Origin: Rhizobium sp. RM
Lineage (GTDB): Bacteria; Pseudomonadota; Alphaproteobacteria; Rhizobiales; Rhizobiaceae
NCBI RefSeq assembly: GCF_013390595.1
Contig: NZ_JACAWV010000016.1
Span: 81,372-145,371, forward strand
Direction of reading: 5' to 3'
Length of the DNA stretch: 64,000 nucleotides
Part shown: one piece after another, positions 42,150 to 51,979 of the stretch
Layout of the letters: each line of letters starts with the position of its first letter
Numbering within the stretch: the first letter of the stretch is position 1
Notes under the pieces: generated by a model
Databases searched by the model: none
What the model saw: only the letters and a program-made list of their open reading frames with translations
What the model was told of the DNA's origin: nothing
Program-made: the position numbers and the translations under genes

Positions 42150-42658
42150 GTCGTTCCCCTGATGGCGTTGTTTGCATCACCAGTGAGGCAGCAAGATCCG
42201 TGCCATTTCAAAATACGCGCATTTTTACGGCTTCCGCTATTTTGTAATGCGATACATGGAGTTGCCGGGATTAAAAACTGACCATATGGTCAATTTTTGT
42301 CACTAGATTAGGCAGCCGCTGATGGGCGCCGTTGCCCGGGCAGCGAACTTTCGTTCGCCGGGATAAACGAGAACGATGGGGCCAATACCGGCTTTTGCGC
42401 CTCAGATCCGGGGTGTCACGATGGTACGGCTATGCGTTGATTGCCTTTGAATTCGTCGAATCGTGCATGCCAGTTTTTGCTCGAGTATGTGCAAAAGCGG
42501 CTGGACTGGAAGGAAAGGGCTTCATTCCCTGATACGCTTTTTCCTGCACACAAAGAAAAGCAACTGCTGACGTGAATTTCTATTTACTTTGCCCAACACT
42601 CTCCTTCATCACCTTTCTCCGAAACATCATCGGCATTTTGGAACAGAAGGAGGATGCG
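42150..42658. other. 509-base divergent promoter region
   Basis: The region separates the PotD-like gene (minus) from the polyol dehydrogenase gene (plus). It holds the RutR-like operator at 42278-42293. A short hairpin GCGAAC-TTTC-GTTCGC lies at 42343-42358 without a T-run. I find no convincing gene; short open frames here lack ribosome sites and known motifs. Confidence 0.5.
42278..42293. promoter_or_regulatory. RutR-like operator, near-perfect
   Basis: CTGACCATATGGTCAA differs from the RutR consensus TTGACCA-N2-TGGTCAA only at the first base. The inner 14 bases, TGACCATATGGTCA, form a perfect palindrome. It lies 129 bases upstream of the PotD-like gene and would let the TetR protein at 32589 control the importer and nucleoside-salvage operon. 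Confidence 0.75.
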
Positions 42659-43696
42659 ATGAAAGCGCTGGTTCTGGAAGAAAAAGGCAAGCTGTCGCTC
42701 AGAGATTTCGATATTCCGGCAACGCTGGGCCCGAAGGATGTGCGCATTCGCACCCACACGGTCGGAATCTGCGGTTCGGACGTGCATTATTATACGCACG
42801 GCAAGATCGGCCACTTCATCGTCAACGCGCCGATGGTGCTGGGCCACGAGGCGTCCGGCACGATCATCGAGACCGGCTCAGAGGTTTCGCATCTCAAGGT
42901 TGGCGATCGCGTGTGCACGGAGCCCGGCATTCCTGATCCGACTTCGCGTGCTGCAAAGCTCGGCATCTATAACGTTGACCCGGCCGTCACGTTCTGGGCA
43001 ACGCCGCCAGTGCATGGTTGCCTGACGCCTGAAGTCATCCATCCTGCCGCATTTACCTACAAGCTGCCGGACAATGTTTCGTTTGCCGAAGGCGCCATGG
43101 TCGAGCCTTTTGCGATTGGCATGCAGGCGGCACTTCGTGCCCGTATCCAGCCAGGTGATGTCGCCGTGGTGACCGGTGCCGGCCCGATCGGGATGATGGT
43201 TGCGCTTGCCGCATTGGCCGGCGGTTGCGCCAAGGTCATCGTTGCCGATCTCGCTCAGCCCAAACTGGATATCATTGGCGCATATGACGGCATTGAGACC
43301 GTCAATATTCGCGAGCGTTCGTTGCCCGACGCGGTGGCCGAAATCACTGACGGCTGGGGTTGCGATGTTGTCTTCGAGTGCTCCGGTGCGGCCCCTGCAA
43401 TCCTCGGCATGGCAAAGCTTGCTCGTCCGGGTGGTGCTATCGTGCTGGTCGGTATGCCGGTTGATCCGGTGCCGGTCGATATCGTCGGCCTGCAGGCAAA
43501 GGAACTGCGTCTCGAAACCGTTTTCCGTTACGCCAACGTCTATGACCGCGCCGTTGCGCTCATCGCGTCCGGAAAGGTCGATCTGAAGCCATTGATTTCT
43601 GCGACCATCGCGTTTGATGACAGCATTGCCGGTTTCGACCGGGCTGTGGAAGCGCGTGAGACAGACGTCAAACTGCAAATCGTCATGCCGCAGTAA
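42659..43696 (+). CDS. Zinc-dependent polyol (xylitol/sorbitol-type) dehydrogenase
   Basis: A 345-residue medium-chain dehydrogenase. Catalytic zinc ligands are C38 ([10 protein letters not shown]), H63 and E64 (LGHEASG), plus the glutamate of MVEPFAIG. The NAD loop is [12 protein letters not shown] and is followed by [23 protein letters not shown] is typical of xylitol/L-iditol dehydrogenases that oxidise a polyol to the ketose. Of the four structural-zinc cysteines usual in this family only the first remains (VCTEPG). AGGAGG precedes the ATG. It is upstream of the AraC regulator and likely part of the pentitol set. Confidence 0.85.
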   Translation: MKALVLEEKGKLSLRDFDIPATLGPKDVRIRTHTVGICGSDVHYYTHGKIGHFIVNAPMVLGHEASGTIIETGSEVSHLKVGDRVCTEPGIPDPTSRAAKLGIYNVDPAVTFWATPPVHGCLTPEVIHPAAFTYKLPDNVSFAEGAMVEPFAIGMQAALRARIQPGDVAVVTGAGPIGMMVALAALAGGCAKVIVADLAQPKLDIIGAYDGIETVNIRERSLPDAVAEITDGWGCDVVFECSGAAPAILGMAKLARPGGAIVLVGMPVDPVPVDIVGLQAKELRLETVFRYANVYDRAVALIASGKVDLKPLISATIAFDDSIAGFDRAVEARETDVKLQIVMPQ

Positions 43697-44195
43697 AACA
43701 AGAATTGGGTGTCGCTGTCGGCCGACGGCGGCACCTTCAATATCCGGCCGCAACATTGCCGCGGCGCAACCGCGTCGAGATGCCAGGCGCAATTTCCGCT
43801 ACCTTACGGTGTGCCGATACGAAAAGCGCATGAGATTATGCGAAAAGTACAAGTCTTATCTGCCCGCTTCGCGACATCACGAAAAATTCAGAATCACCAA
43901 AACTGACCTATCAAGTCTCTAAAATCGCTTGTGAATCGCTTTATCAGCGTTGAAATACTGCTGCATTGCAGTATTTGCGGTTGCTTTGCGGCATTTGGCC
44001 AAAACACAGCAAATCACGCACTCTTCAATTTCCGGCATGAATGAGTCAAAAAAGTATCAGTATTTATTCCGCGGTGATGTGGATCATGGATCGGCGGCGG
44101 CCCTATGGTTTCTGCCAACGCCGGGGCGGTGCTTGGAACGAGGAGCCAGACGCCCAGCCCTTTGATGGGCCAGCGTGCAAAGGGAGAGGACGTCA
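43697..44195. promoter_or_regulatory. 499-base intergenic region with a 9-base dyad
   Basis: No gene is recognisable. AAATACTGC (43953-43961) and GCAGTATTT (43968-43976) form a perfect 9-base inverted repeat around TGCATT. It has no T-run in either direction suited to a terminator, so an operator for the AraC-type regulator encoded downstream, or an mRNA leader structure, is possible. The remainder is AT-richer than the flanking genes, as expected for a promoter. Confidence 0.4.
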
Positions 44196-45080
44196 ATGCA
44201 ACCCGATCTGGAACTTGTCCATATACGCAAGGGCGAATCCTTCGCTGCCTGGCGACATGGCTATCCGTTCCGCACGGTGCGCTGGCATTACCACCCCGAA
44301 TATGAAATCCACCTCGTCGTCGCGACATCAGGCACGTTCTATATTGGCGACTTCGTCGGCAACTTTGGTCCAGGCCAGCTCATTATGACGGGCCCCAACC
44401 TGCCGCAGAACTGGATCAGCGAGATCGAGCCCGGCGAGGTTGTGCCTGCCCGCTCTCTGGTTATCCAGTTTCCCGAGCCATTCATCGAGGATGCCTGCTC
44501 GTCGATGCCGGAAATGGACGCGCTTCGTCCGCTGCTTGAGCGTAGCCGCCGGGGTCTGCTGTTCGATGAGGAAACCAGCGCCAAGGTGCGCCCGGTGATG
44601 GAGCGGTTGCTGGAGGCGCAGGGTATGGCGCGCCTCGCACTGTTCTGGGAAATTCTCGATCTCCTGGTCAATGCGCCGCATTATGAAGTTCTGGCGAGCC
44701 TTAGCTTCGAGCTTGATCTGACGGGCATTGGCGACAGCGGCATCAACCGCGCCTTGTCCCATCTGCGTGAGCATCTGACCGAGCAGATCGAGGAGGGCGA
44801 GTTGGCCGAAATGGTCGGGCAAAGCCAGAGTGCGTTTTCCCGCGCCTTCAAGCGCCATACCGGAACGACCCTGGTGCGTTATCGCAACCAGTTGCGGATC
44901 GATCTCGCCTGCCAGATGCTGCTCACCGATCAGGAAATCAAGGTTGCAGAAATCTGCTACGATGTCGGGTTCTCGAACCTTTCGAATTTCAACCGGCATT
45001 TCCTGAAGTTCAAGGGAATGTCCCCATCCCAATTCCGCACGACATTCGCGGCCCAAAAGGCGTTCGTCATGGCGGAGTAA
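44196..45080 (+). CDS. AraC-family transcriptional regulator
   Basis: A 294-residue AraC regulator. An N-terminal cupin-like ligand domain (VRWHYHPEYEIHLVVATSG) is followed by two C-terminal helix-turn-helix units, GELAEMVGQSQSAFSRAFKR and KVAEICYDVGFSNLSNFNRH, ending in the family signature KGMSPSQFR. It stands directly before the sugar ABC operon and probably activates it in response to a pentitol or related sugar. ATG 44196 follows GGGAGAGG at six bases. Confidence 0.88.
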   Translation: MQPDLELVHIRKGESFAAWRHGYPFRTVRWHYHPEYEIHLVVATSGTFYIGDFVGNFGPGQLIMTGPNLPQNWISEIEPGEVVPARSLVIQFPEPFIEDACSSMPEMDALRPLLERSRRGLLFDEETSAKVRPVMERLLEAQGMARLALFWEILDLLVNAPHYEVLASLSFELDLTGIGDSGINRALSHLREHLTEQIEEGELAEMVGQSQSAFSRAFKRHTGTTLVRYRNQLRIDLACQMLLTDQEIKVAEICYDVGFSNLSNFNRHFLKFKGMSPSQFRTTFAAQKAFVMAE

Positions 45081-45178
45081 CATGACACGACACCACTGAT
45101 TTCAACCAATTCGGGCGGCATGGCGCCATCCGGAAACGGACACGTGCTGTCCGCAATTATCCCAAGGGAGGAAATTAC

Positions 45179-46084
45179 ATGAAATTGTCTCTTCTTACAG
45201 CTTCCGTTGCATTGGCCCTGATCGCCGCTCCTGCCGTTGCCCAGGACAAGCTCAAGATCGGCATGACCTTTCAGGAGCTGAACAACCCCTATTTCGTTTC
45301 CATGCAGGAAGCGCTGAAAGAAGCTGCCGCCAGCATCGGTGCGGATGTGGTCGTAACCGACGCCGGTCACGACGTGGCAAAGCAGATTTCCGACGTTGAA
45401 GACATGCTGCAGCAGAAGATCGACATTCTGCTTCTCAACCCGACCGATAGCGCCGGCATCGAGGCCGCCGTCCATGCCGCAAAGGCTGCCGGTGTAACCG
45501 TTGTTGCTGTTGACGCAAACGCCAATGGCCCGGTCGATACCTTCGTTGGTTCCAAGAACCGCGACGCCGGTTACATGTCGTGCAAGTACCTGGGTGACAC
45601 GCTCGGCGGCAAGGGCGAAGTTGCGATCCTCGACGGCATTCCGGTTGTTCCGATCCTGCAGCGTGTTGAAGGTTGCAAGGCAGCACTCGCTGAATTCCCT
45701 GAGATCAAACTCGTTGACACCCAGAACGGTCGTCAGGACCGCTCGGTTGCTCTCGGCGTCGTGGAAAACATGATCCAGTCGCACCCGAACCTGGCCGGCA
45801 TCTTCTCGGTCAACGACGGTGGTGCAATGGGCGCCATGGCCGCTATTCAGGGTTCCGGCAAGGACATCAAGCTGACCTCGGTTGATGGTGCACCGGAAGC
45901 GGTCAAGGCCATTGCTGACGGCACGCCTTTCATCCAGACCACGGCTCAGTTCCCGCGTGACCAGGTTCGCGTCGGCCTTGCCATGGCGCTTGCCCAGAAG
46001 TGGGGCGCTCGCGTCGTGCCGAAGGAAGTTCCGATCGACGTTATGGTCGTGGACAGCAAAAACGCCGCCGATTTCAGCTGGTAA
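45179..46084 (+). CDS. Sugar ABC transporter periplasmic binding protein, RbsB-type
   Basis: A 301-residue periplasmic binding protein of the ribose/galactose class. The signal peptide (MKLSLLTASVALALIAAP) is probably cleaved after AVA. Family features include IGMTFQELNNPYFVSMQEAL, DILLLNPTDS, VVAVDANANG and ILDGIPVVPILQRVEG. Partner genes (D-ribulokinase, ribitol-dehydrogenase-like SDR) suggest ribitol or a related pentitol as ligand. GGAGGAAATTAC precedes the ATG. A long hairpin follows the stop, then the ATPase gene. Confidence 0.88.
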   Translation: MKLSLLTASVALALIAAPAVAQDKLKIGMTFQELNNPYFVSMQEALKEAAASIGADVVVTDAGHDVAKQISDVEDMLQQKIDILLLNPTDSAGIEAAVHAAKAAGVTVVAVDANANGPVDTFVGSKNRDAGYMSCKYLGDTLGGKGEVAILDGIPVVPILQRVEGCKAALAEFPEIKLVDTQNGRQDRSVALGVVENMIQSHPNLAGIFSVNDGGAMGAMAAIQGSGKDIKLTSVDGAPEAVKAIADGTPFIQTTAQFPRDQVRVGLAMALAQKWGARVVPKEVPIDVMVVDSKNAADFSW

Positions 46085-46096
46085 TAGTTCCTCCCA

Positions 46097-46129
46097 GCTC
46101 CGTCCTCGGTCCTTGACTGGGGGCGGAGC
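46097..46129 (+). terminator. hairpin after the binding-protein gene
   Basis: GCTCCGTCCTC (46097-46107) pairs with GGGGGCGGAGC (46119-46129), an 11-base stem with two G-T pairs and an 11-base loop, 13 bases after the binding-protein stop. No T-run follows, so it most likely stabilises the upstream message rather than ending it. The ATPase gene starts about 135 bases further on. Confidence 0.5.
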
Positions 46130-46263
46130 ACCCTATCGCATCGCGCAGAAACACGATCAGTCGTGATGATGCGCGATGCGTAGATGTAAAATACGTTAGA
46201 GCGGCCTGCGACCGTCCATCAGGACGCACCGCCCTCTAGGTCCGAACCATTCAGGAGGGCGAA

Positions 46264-47766
46264 ATGCTGAAGCTGAACGGAATAAAAAAGAGTTTCGGCA
46301 AGATCGAGGTCCTGCACGGCGTTGATCTCGACGTCCGTGCGGGCGAAGTTCATGCGCTTCTCGGCGAGAACGGCGCTGGCAAGTCGACCTTGATGAAAAT
46401 TCTCTGCGGCATCATCAAGCCGTCTGAAGGCGAGATACATATCGAAGGTGTCGCCCATCAGTTTGCCAATTACGATGAGGCGATCGCGGCCGGTATCGGC
46501 ATCGTCTTTCAGGAATTCAGCCTGATCCCCTATCTGGATGCGGTGGACAACATGTTCCTCGCCCGCGAGATGCGCGGTGCCTTTGGTCTGCTCAATCGCA
46601 AGGCCATGCGTCAGCGCGCCGCCGAGATCATGGGCAGGCTGTCCGTCGATGTGCCGCTCGACGTGCCGGTTCATCGCCTGTCGGTCGCCGAACAGCAGTT
46701 TGTTGAAATCGCCAAGGCTCTGTCGCTGGATGCGCGCATACTCGTGCTGGACGAGCCGACCGCGACGCTGACACCCTCGGAAGTCGAGCATCTGTTCAAG
46801 GTCATGCGCGAACTGCGCAAGCAGGGCGTCGCGATCATCTTCATTTCGCACCATCTGGAAGAAATCTTCGAGATCTGCGACCGCATCACTGTATTGCGCG
46901 ATGGCGAGTTCATCGGTTCCTGCGCAGTATCGGACGTCGATAACGACCGGCTGGTCGAAATGATGGTCGGTCGCCGCATCGAAAACAGCTTTCCGCCCAA
47001 GCCAGCACTCGATCCGGCCCTGCCGGTCGTCATCGAGGCTGAGGAAATTCAGCTCAAGAAAGGCGGGCCTATTTCGCGGTTTGCACTACGCAAGGGCGAA
47101 ATCCTGGGCTTTGCCGGTCTTGTCGGTTCGGGTCGCACGGAAACCGTCCTCGCCATGCTCGGCGCCTATTCCGCGGCACGCTGCAAGATCCGTCTGAATG
47201 GCGTGGAGAAACGCATTTCCGGTCCCGATGAAGGACTTGAAAATGGCATCGGTCTTTTGCCGGAGAGCCGCAAGGACGAGGGACTGATCACCAGTTTCTC
47301 GATCCTGCAGAACATCTCGCTCAACAACTATGGCAAATATCGCAAGAACCACTGGTTCATCGATCTGAAGAAAGAAATGGACTGCACGCGCACTGCAATG
47401 GGTCAGGTGCGCGTCAAGGCCCAGGGGCCGCTGGCAAGGGTCGACACGCTTTCCGGTGGCAACCAGCAGAAAGTGGTCATAGCCCGCTGGCTGAACCATG
47501 ACATGCAGGTGCTGATTTTCGACGAGCCGACGCGCGGCATCGATGTTGGCGCCAAGGCCGAGATTTACGCCCTGATGCGCGAGTTCACCGCCAAGGGTTA
47601 CTCGATCATCATGATTTCGTCTGAACTGCCCGAAGTGATCGGCATGTCCGACCGTGTCTGTGTGTTCCGCTCCGGCGGGATCGTTGCCACCGTTCAGGGC
47701 GAAGACGTCAATTCCGAAACAATAATGACCCACGCAACGACGGGGAGAGTTGAACATGTCGTATGA
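46264..47766 (+). CDS. Sugar ABC transporter ATPase with two cassettes, RbsA-type
   Basis: A 500-residue double-cassette ATPase. The N-terminal half has Walker [10 protein letters not shown], Walker [16 protein letters not shown] and H-loop FISHHLEEI. The C-terminal half has the degenerate Walker A VGSGRTET but an intact signature [15 protein letters not shown] and [13 protein letters not shown]. This asymmetry is normal for RbsA/XylG. CAGGAGGGCGAA precedes the ATG. The permease gene starts before this gene's stop. Confidence 0.9.
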   Translation: MLKLNGIKKSFGKIEVLHGVDLDVRAGEVHALLGENGAGKSTLMKILCGIIKPSEGEIHIEGVAHQFANYDEAIAAGIGIVFQEFSLIPYLDAVDNMFLAREMRGAFGLLNRKAMRQRAAEIMGRLSVDVPLDVPVHRLSVAEQQFVEIAKALSLDARILVLDEPTATLTPSEVEHLFKVMRELRKQGVAIIFISHHLEEIFEICDRITVLRDGEFIGSCAVSDVDNDRLVEMMVGRRIENSFPPKPALDPALPVVIEAEEIQLKKGGPISRFALRKGEILGFAGLVGSGRTETVLAMLGAYSAARCKIRLNGVEKRISGPDEGLENGIGLLPESRKDEGLITSFSILQNISLNNYGKYRKNHWFIDLKKEMDCTRTAMGQVRVKAQGPLARVDTLSGGNQQKVVIARWLNHDMQVLIFDEPTRGIDVGAKAEIYALMREFTAKGYSIIMISSELPEVIGMSDRVCVFRSGGIVATVQGEDVNSETIMTHATTGRVEHVV

Positions 47767-48733
47767 TGCAAACACCGAAGCCGCCGGTAAGTCCGGCGGG
47801 CTGAACATTCTGCGCGTGCTGCAATCACCGCTGGCCCTGCCGCTGATCGGCCTCATCGTCGTTTCCGTGCTGATGTCGCTTGCAAGCGATAACTTCTTCA
47901 GCCTCGGCAACATCATGAACGTGCTGCGTCAGGTCTCGGTCGTCGGCATCCTCGCCGTAGGCATGACCTTCGTAATCCTAACGGGCGGTATCGATCTGTC
48001 TGTTGGCGCTGTTATGGCTTTGGTTGGCACCTTGAGTGCCGGTCTGATGGTCAAATCGGGCCTGCCTGCTGAACTGGCACTGGTGATCGGCCTGTTCATC
48101 GGCCTGGGTATCGGTCTGATCAATGGTGTGCTGGTCGCATGGGGCAAGATGCCTGCGATCATCGTGACACTGGCAACCATGGGCATGGCACGCGGTCTCG
48201 GCCTCATCTATTCCGGCGGTTATCCGGTCAGTGGCATTCCAAGCTGGATTTCCTGGTTTGGTGTCGGCCGCATTGGTGTCATTCCGGTGCCAGTCGTTAT
48301 CATGGTTGTTGTTTACGGCCTTGCTTGGGTGCTTCTGCAGCGCACCGCTTTCGGCCGGCATGTCTACGCACTCGGCGGCAATGAAAATGCCGCGCGTCTA
48401 TCCGGCGTCAAGACACGCCGTGTGAAGCTGGCCGTCTACGGTATTTCCGGTTTCACCTCGGCAATTGCCGCAATGATCCTGATCGGTCGTCTGATGAGCG
48501 GTCAGCCGAATGCCGGTGTCGGCTTCGAGCTCGATGCCATTGCGGCAGTCGTGCTTGGCGGTACGGCGATCGCCGGTGGCCGTGGCCTGATCCTGGGCAC
48601 GCTAATTGGTGCGGTGCTGCTTGGCATCCTCAACAACGGCCTCAACCTCATGGGCATCAACCCCTACCTGCAGGACGTCATCAAGGGCGGCATCATCCTG
48701 CTGGCCATCTATATCGGGCGCGAGTGGCGTTGA
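47756..48733 (+). CDS. Sugar ABC transporter permease, RbsC-type
   Basis: A 325-residue inner-membrane permease with eight to ten helices and the RbsC signatures [21 protein letters not shown] and [19 protein letters not shown], then [20 protein letters not shown]. It forms the homodimeric channel for the pentose/pentitol importer. ATG 47756 has GGGGAGAG six bases upstream; its first 11 bases overlap the ATPase gene. Confidence 0.9.
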   Translation: MSYDANTEAAGKSGGLNILRVLQSPLALPLIGLIVVSVLMSLASDNFFSLGNIMNVLRQVSVVGILAVGMTFVILTGGIDLSVGAVMALVGTLSAGLMVKSGLPAELALVIGLFIGLGIGLINGVLVAWGKMPAIIVTLATMGMARGLGLIYSGGYPVSGIPSWISWFGVGRIGVIPVPVVIMVVVYGLAWVLLQRTAFGRHVYALGGNENAARLSGVKTRRVKLAVYGISGFTSAIAAMILIGRLMSGQPNAGVGFELDAIAAVVLGGTAIAGGRGLILGTLIGAVLLGILNNGLNLMGINPYLQDVIKGGIILLAIYIGREWR

Positions 48734-48769
48734 GCCAGCCCCGGAATCTTTCCAAAACAGGAGAATGGA

Positions 48770-49501
48770 ATGTCTGAATCATTGCAAGGCAAGATCGCCG
48801 TCATCACCGGCGCAGCATCGGGGATCGGTCTCGCCACCACGGAAGCTCTGCTGGCGCAGGGTGCGACTGTGGTCATGGTCGACTGGAATGAAGGTGCCTT
48901 GAAAGAACTTGCCGGCAAGCTGGGCGAGAAGGCTATCCCGCAGGTCACCAACCTGCTGGACGCAGAGAGCTGCAACGCGATGGTGCCGGAAATCCTGCAG
49001 AAGGTCGATCATATCGACATCCTGTACTGCAACGCTGGCACCTATATTGGCGGCGAACTCTCTGAGACGACGCCTGAAGCGATCGACCGTATGTTGAACC
49101 TCAACGTCAACGCGGTGATGAAGAATGTTCAGGCCGTTGTCCCGCACATGAGCGAGCGCAAGACTGGCGACATCGTTGTCACATGCTCGATCGCCGGTCA
49201 TTTCCCGACCTATTGGGAGCCGGTCTATTCGGGTTCGAAGTGGGCGATCACCAGCTTCGTTCAGGGTATGCGTCGCCAGATGATCCCGCATGGTGTGCGT
49301 GTTGCCCAGGTTTCGCCTGGTCCGGTCGTTTCGGCGCTGTTGGCTGACTGGCCGGAGGAAAATCTCCGCAAGGCCAAGGAATCCGGCAGCCTCATCGATG
49401 CCAACGAAGTCGCAGACGCAGTTGTCTACATGCTGACCCGCAAGCGCACGGTCACGATCCGCGATATGCTGGTCCTTCCGACCAACTTCGACCGCGTCTG
49501 A
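48770..49501 (+). CDS. SDR oxidoreductase, ribitol 2-dehydrogenase-like
   Basis: A 243-residue classical SDR: cofactor loop TGAASGIG (13-20), CNAG at 87-90, S140 (TCSIAGH) and Y153/K157 (YSGSK). The D37 at the end of the second strand (VVMVDWN) points to NAD preference. The segment TCSIAGHFPTYWEPVYSGSK recalls rhizobial ribitol dehydrogenases that make D-ribulose. The D-ribulokinase gene follows at 26 bases, giving the two consecutive steps of ribitol catabolism. Confidence 0.82.
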   Translation: MSESLQGKIAVITGAASGIGLATTEALLAQGATVVMVDWNEGALKELAGKLGEKAIPQVTNLLDAESCNAMVPEILQKVDHIDILYCNAGTYIGGELSETTPEAIDRMLNLNVNAVMKNVQAVVPHMSERKTGDIVVTCSIAGHFPTYWEPVYSGSKWAITSFVQGMRRQMIPHGVRVAQVSPGPVVSALLADWPEENLRKAKESGSLIDANEVADAVVYMLTRKRTVTIRDMLVLPTNFDRV

Positions 49502-49527
49502 GCCGGTTGTAAAAAAGGAGAACTGCG

Positions 49528-51150
49528 ATGGCGCAATATCTGATCGGTGTCGATGTCGGAACAGGCTCAGCGCGAGCGGGTGTGTTCGACGCGGCGGGCG
49601 GCTTGCTGGCCACGGCCCGGCGGCCCCTTGCCATGCACCGCGAGGATGGCGGCATCGTGGAACAATCGAGCGAACAGGTTTGGCAGGCCGTCTGCGAATC
49701 CGTTCAGGAAAGCGTAACCCGCGCCGGGATTGACCCGGCTGCGGTCGCCGGCATCGGCTTTGACGCAACCTGCTCGCTCGTCGTGCGTGGCCCGAACAAT
49801 GAAACCTTGCCGGTTGGCGATCCCGCTCACCCTGAACGCGATATCATCGTCTGGATGGATCATCGCGCGGTCGCCCAGGCGGAGCGTATCAATGCCGAAG
49901 GTCACGACGTACTGAAGTATGTCGGCGGCCGCATTTCCCCGGAAATGGAAACGCCGAAACTGGTGTGGCTGCGCGAGAACCGGCCAGAGACCTACGCTCG
50001 CGCCGAACACTTTTTTGACCTGACAGATTTCCTGACGTGGAAAGCCAGTGGCGCGCTGGATCGCTCCGCCTGCACCGTGACCTGCAAATGGACCTATCTG
50101 GCTCATGAAGAGCGCTGGGATGCAGGGTATTTTCGCCAGATTGGACTCGGCGATCTTGTCGACCAGGGCTTCGCCCGTATCGGGCAGAGCGTCGTCCATC
50201 CGGGTACGGCTCTCGGAAGCGGTTTGAATGAGGCTGCAGCAAAAGCCATGGGCCTGCGCCCCGGTACTGCGGTTGCCGCCGGGCTTATCGATGCACATGC
50301 CGGTGGCATCGGAACGGTCGCAGCAGGCGGTGATGCTTTCCGCTGCCTCGGTTATGTCTTCGGCACGTCGTCCTGCACCATGACTACCACGGCCGAACCC
50401 GCCTTCGTGCCGGGTGTGTGGGGCCCTTATTACTCTGCGATGGTACCGGGGACATGGCTGAACGAAGGCGGACAATCCGCAGCCGGAGCCGCGATCGACC
50501 AGTTGGTGCAGCTCCATCCCGCGACTGCGGACGCTACGGCTTCGGCCAAAGCCGAGGGCAAGTCGTTGCCGCAATGGTTGGCCGACAGGGCATTGGAACT
50601 CGGCGGATCGGCCTCTGCGGCCGTGCGGCTGGCCGATGAAATGCATGTCGTCCCAGAATTTCTCGGCAATCGCGCGCCGTTTGCCGATCCGCATGCGCGT
50701 GCGGTCATCATGGGCTACGGCATGGAAACCGGGCCGGACTCGCTGGTTGCGCTCTACGTGGCTGGCATATGCGGTCTGGGCTATGGCTTGCGCCAGATCA
50801 TTGAAACACAGGCACGTCACGGCGCGCCGATCGAAACGATCAGCGTGAGCGGTGGTGCTGGCGCGCACCCGCTGACGCGCCAGCTTCTGGCCGACGCCAC
50901 CGGTTGCCCAATCGAAGTTACGGCGTGTGAAGAGCCGGTGCTTCTGGGGTCTGCGATGCTCAGTGCTGTTGCGGCTGGCGTTTTCCCTGACTTGCGCGCA
51001 GCGATGCCTGCCATGTCACGTGTTGCCACGCGGTGTGAACCCGATGTGAAGATGCAGGCCGTGCAGAATGCCCGTTATGACGCTTTCCTGACGTTGCAAC
51101 GCACAGCGCGACAAATTCGCGACAACGACGCGGCACTCCTGTCGCACTGA
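49528..51150 (+). CDS. D-ribulokinase, FGGY family
   Basis: A 540-residue FGGY kinase. The N-terminal phosphate loop is IGVDVGTGSARAGVFD. FDATCSLVV (78-86) contains the TCSLV motif described as characteristic of bona fide D-ribulokinases. WMDHRA, SGGAGAHPLTRQLLAD (ATP-binding C-domain) and ETPKLVWLREN are also present. It phosphorylates D-ribulose at C5 to D-ribulose 5-phosphate, feeding the pentose phosphate pathway. AAGGAGAACTGCG precedes the ATG. It is co-oriented with the ribitol-dehydrogenase-like SDR and importer genes. Confidence 0.9.
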   Translation: MAQYLIGVDVGTGSARAGVFDAAGGLLATARRPLAMHREDGGIVEQSSEQVWQAVCESVQESVTRAGIDPAAVAGIGFDATCSLVVRGPNNETLPVGDPAHPERDIIVWMDHRAVAQAERINAEGHDVLKYVGGRISPEMETPKLVWLRENRPETYARAEHFFDLTDFLTWKASGALDRSACTVTCKWTYLAHEERWDAGYFRQIGLGDLVDQGFARIGQSVVHPGTALGSGLNEAAAKAMGLRPGTAVAAGLIDAHAGGIGTVAAGGDAFRCLGYVFGTSSCTMTTTAEPAFVPGVWGPYYSAMVPGTWLNEGGQSAAGAAIDQLVQLHPATADATASAKAEGKSLPQWLADRALELGGSASAAVRLADEMHVVPEFLGNRAPFADPHARAVIMGYGMETGPDSLVALYVAGICGLGYGLRQIIETQARHGAPIETISVSGGAGAHPLTRQLLADATGCPIEVTACEEPVLLGSAMLSAVAAGVFPDLRAAMPAMSRVATRCEPDVKMQAVQNARYDAFLTLQRTARQIRDNDAALLSH

Positions 51151-51218
51151 CCGGTTTCGGCAGGCATTTTCTTTTGACGTCTCTTTCGGCTTGCGGGCCA
51201 TAACATTTCGAGGGTTTC

Positions 51219-51944
51219 ATGCAGTTTTCCGGTAAATCCGTCATCATCACCGGTGCAGGCAAGGGTATCGGTCGCGCCTGTGCCCGGCTTATGGCCGAAC
51301 GCGGAGCCGATGTCGTCGCGCTCAGCCGCACACAGTCCGACCTCGACAGCCTGAAGGCGGAAATCGGTGGTCGCTCGATCCGTGTCGATCTTGCCGATGC
51401 TGCAGCAACCCGGGCCGCGATGGCAGAGGCTGGTACCTGCGACTTTCTGATCAACAGCGCCGGCATCAACGTGCTGGAAAGCGTACTTGATGTGACCGAG
51501 GCCGGCTACGAGGCGGTGTTGGGCATCAATCTGCGCGCAGCACTCATCAGCTGCCAGGAATTTGCGCGCGCGCGTGTTGCTGCTGGCGGCGGCGGCGCGA
51601 TTGTAAACATCACGTCGATTGCAGGCCATCGTGGTTTTCAGGATCATCTGTGCTATGCCGCGTCCAAGGCAGGTCTTGAAGGCGCGACTCGCGTGATGGC
51701 CAAGGAACTTGGCGCGCATGGTATCCGCGTGAATGCTGTTGCCCCGACGATCACCTTGACGGAACTGGCCGCAGAAGCGTGGAGCGATCCGGTAAAGAGC
51801 AATCCGATGATGGTGCGCCACCCACTCAACCGCTTCGCTGAGGCGGAAGAAGTTGCGCAAAGCATCGCGCTTCTGCTCTCCGACGACAGCCGGATGATTT
51901 CGGGTGCGGTTCTGCCCGTTGACGGCGGCTTCCTCGCAGTCTGA
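51219..51944 (+). CDS. SDR oxidoreductase, L-xylulose reductase-like
   Basis: A 241-residue SDR with TGAGKGIG (11-18), S133 (ITSIAGHRG), Y146/K150 (YAASK) and a terminal GAVLPVDGG. The R37 in ALSRTQSDL after the second strand suggests NADP. Sequence feel and length match dicarbonyl/L-xylulose reductases, which interconvert L-xylulose and xylitol. Together with the zinc polyol dehydrogenase at 42659 it could process xylitol or arabitol. A clear terminator follows. Confidence 0.8.
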   Translation: MQFSGKSVIITGAGKGIGRACARLMAERGADVVALSRTQSDLDSLKAEIGGRSIRVDLADAAATRAAMAEAGTCDFLINSAGINVLESVLDVTEAGYEAVLGINLRAALISCQEFARARVAAGGGGAIVNITSIAGHRGFQDHLCYAASKAGLEGATRVMAKELGAHGIRVNAVAPTITLTELAAEAWSDPVKSNPMMVRHPLNRFAEAEEVAQSIALLLSDDSRMISGAVLPVDGGFLAV

Positions 51945-51954
51945 GATCTTCAAG

Positions 51955-51979
51955 GCGGCGTGGTAAACGCCGCGTTTTT
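51955..51979 (+). terminator. Rho-independent terminator of the pentitol operon
   Basis: GCGGCGT (51955-51961), a five-base loop and ACGCCGC (51967-51973) form a perfect 7-base GC-rich stem followed by GTTTTT. It lies 11 bases after the last SDR gene. Confidence 0.85.

Noticed and set aside
41136..42281. Open frame of 381 codons antisense to the PotD-like gene
   Set aside because: Mirror frame of a well supported gene; composition is a reflection of its third-position GC bias.
42343..42358. Hairpin GCGAAC-TTTC-GTTCGC as a terminator
   Set aside because: The stem is only six bases, no T-run follows on either strand, and no gene ends nearby.
49567..50868. Open frame of 433 codons antisense to the D-ribulokinase gene
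   Set aside because: No start signal or motif; the sense strand carries the FGGY motifs throughout.
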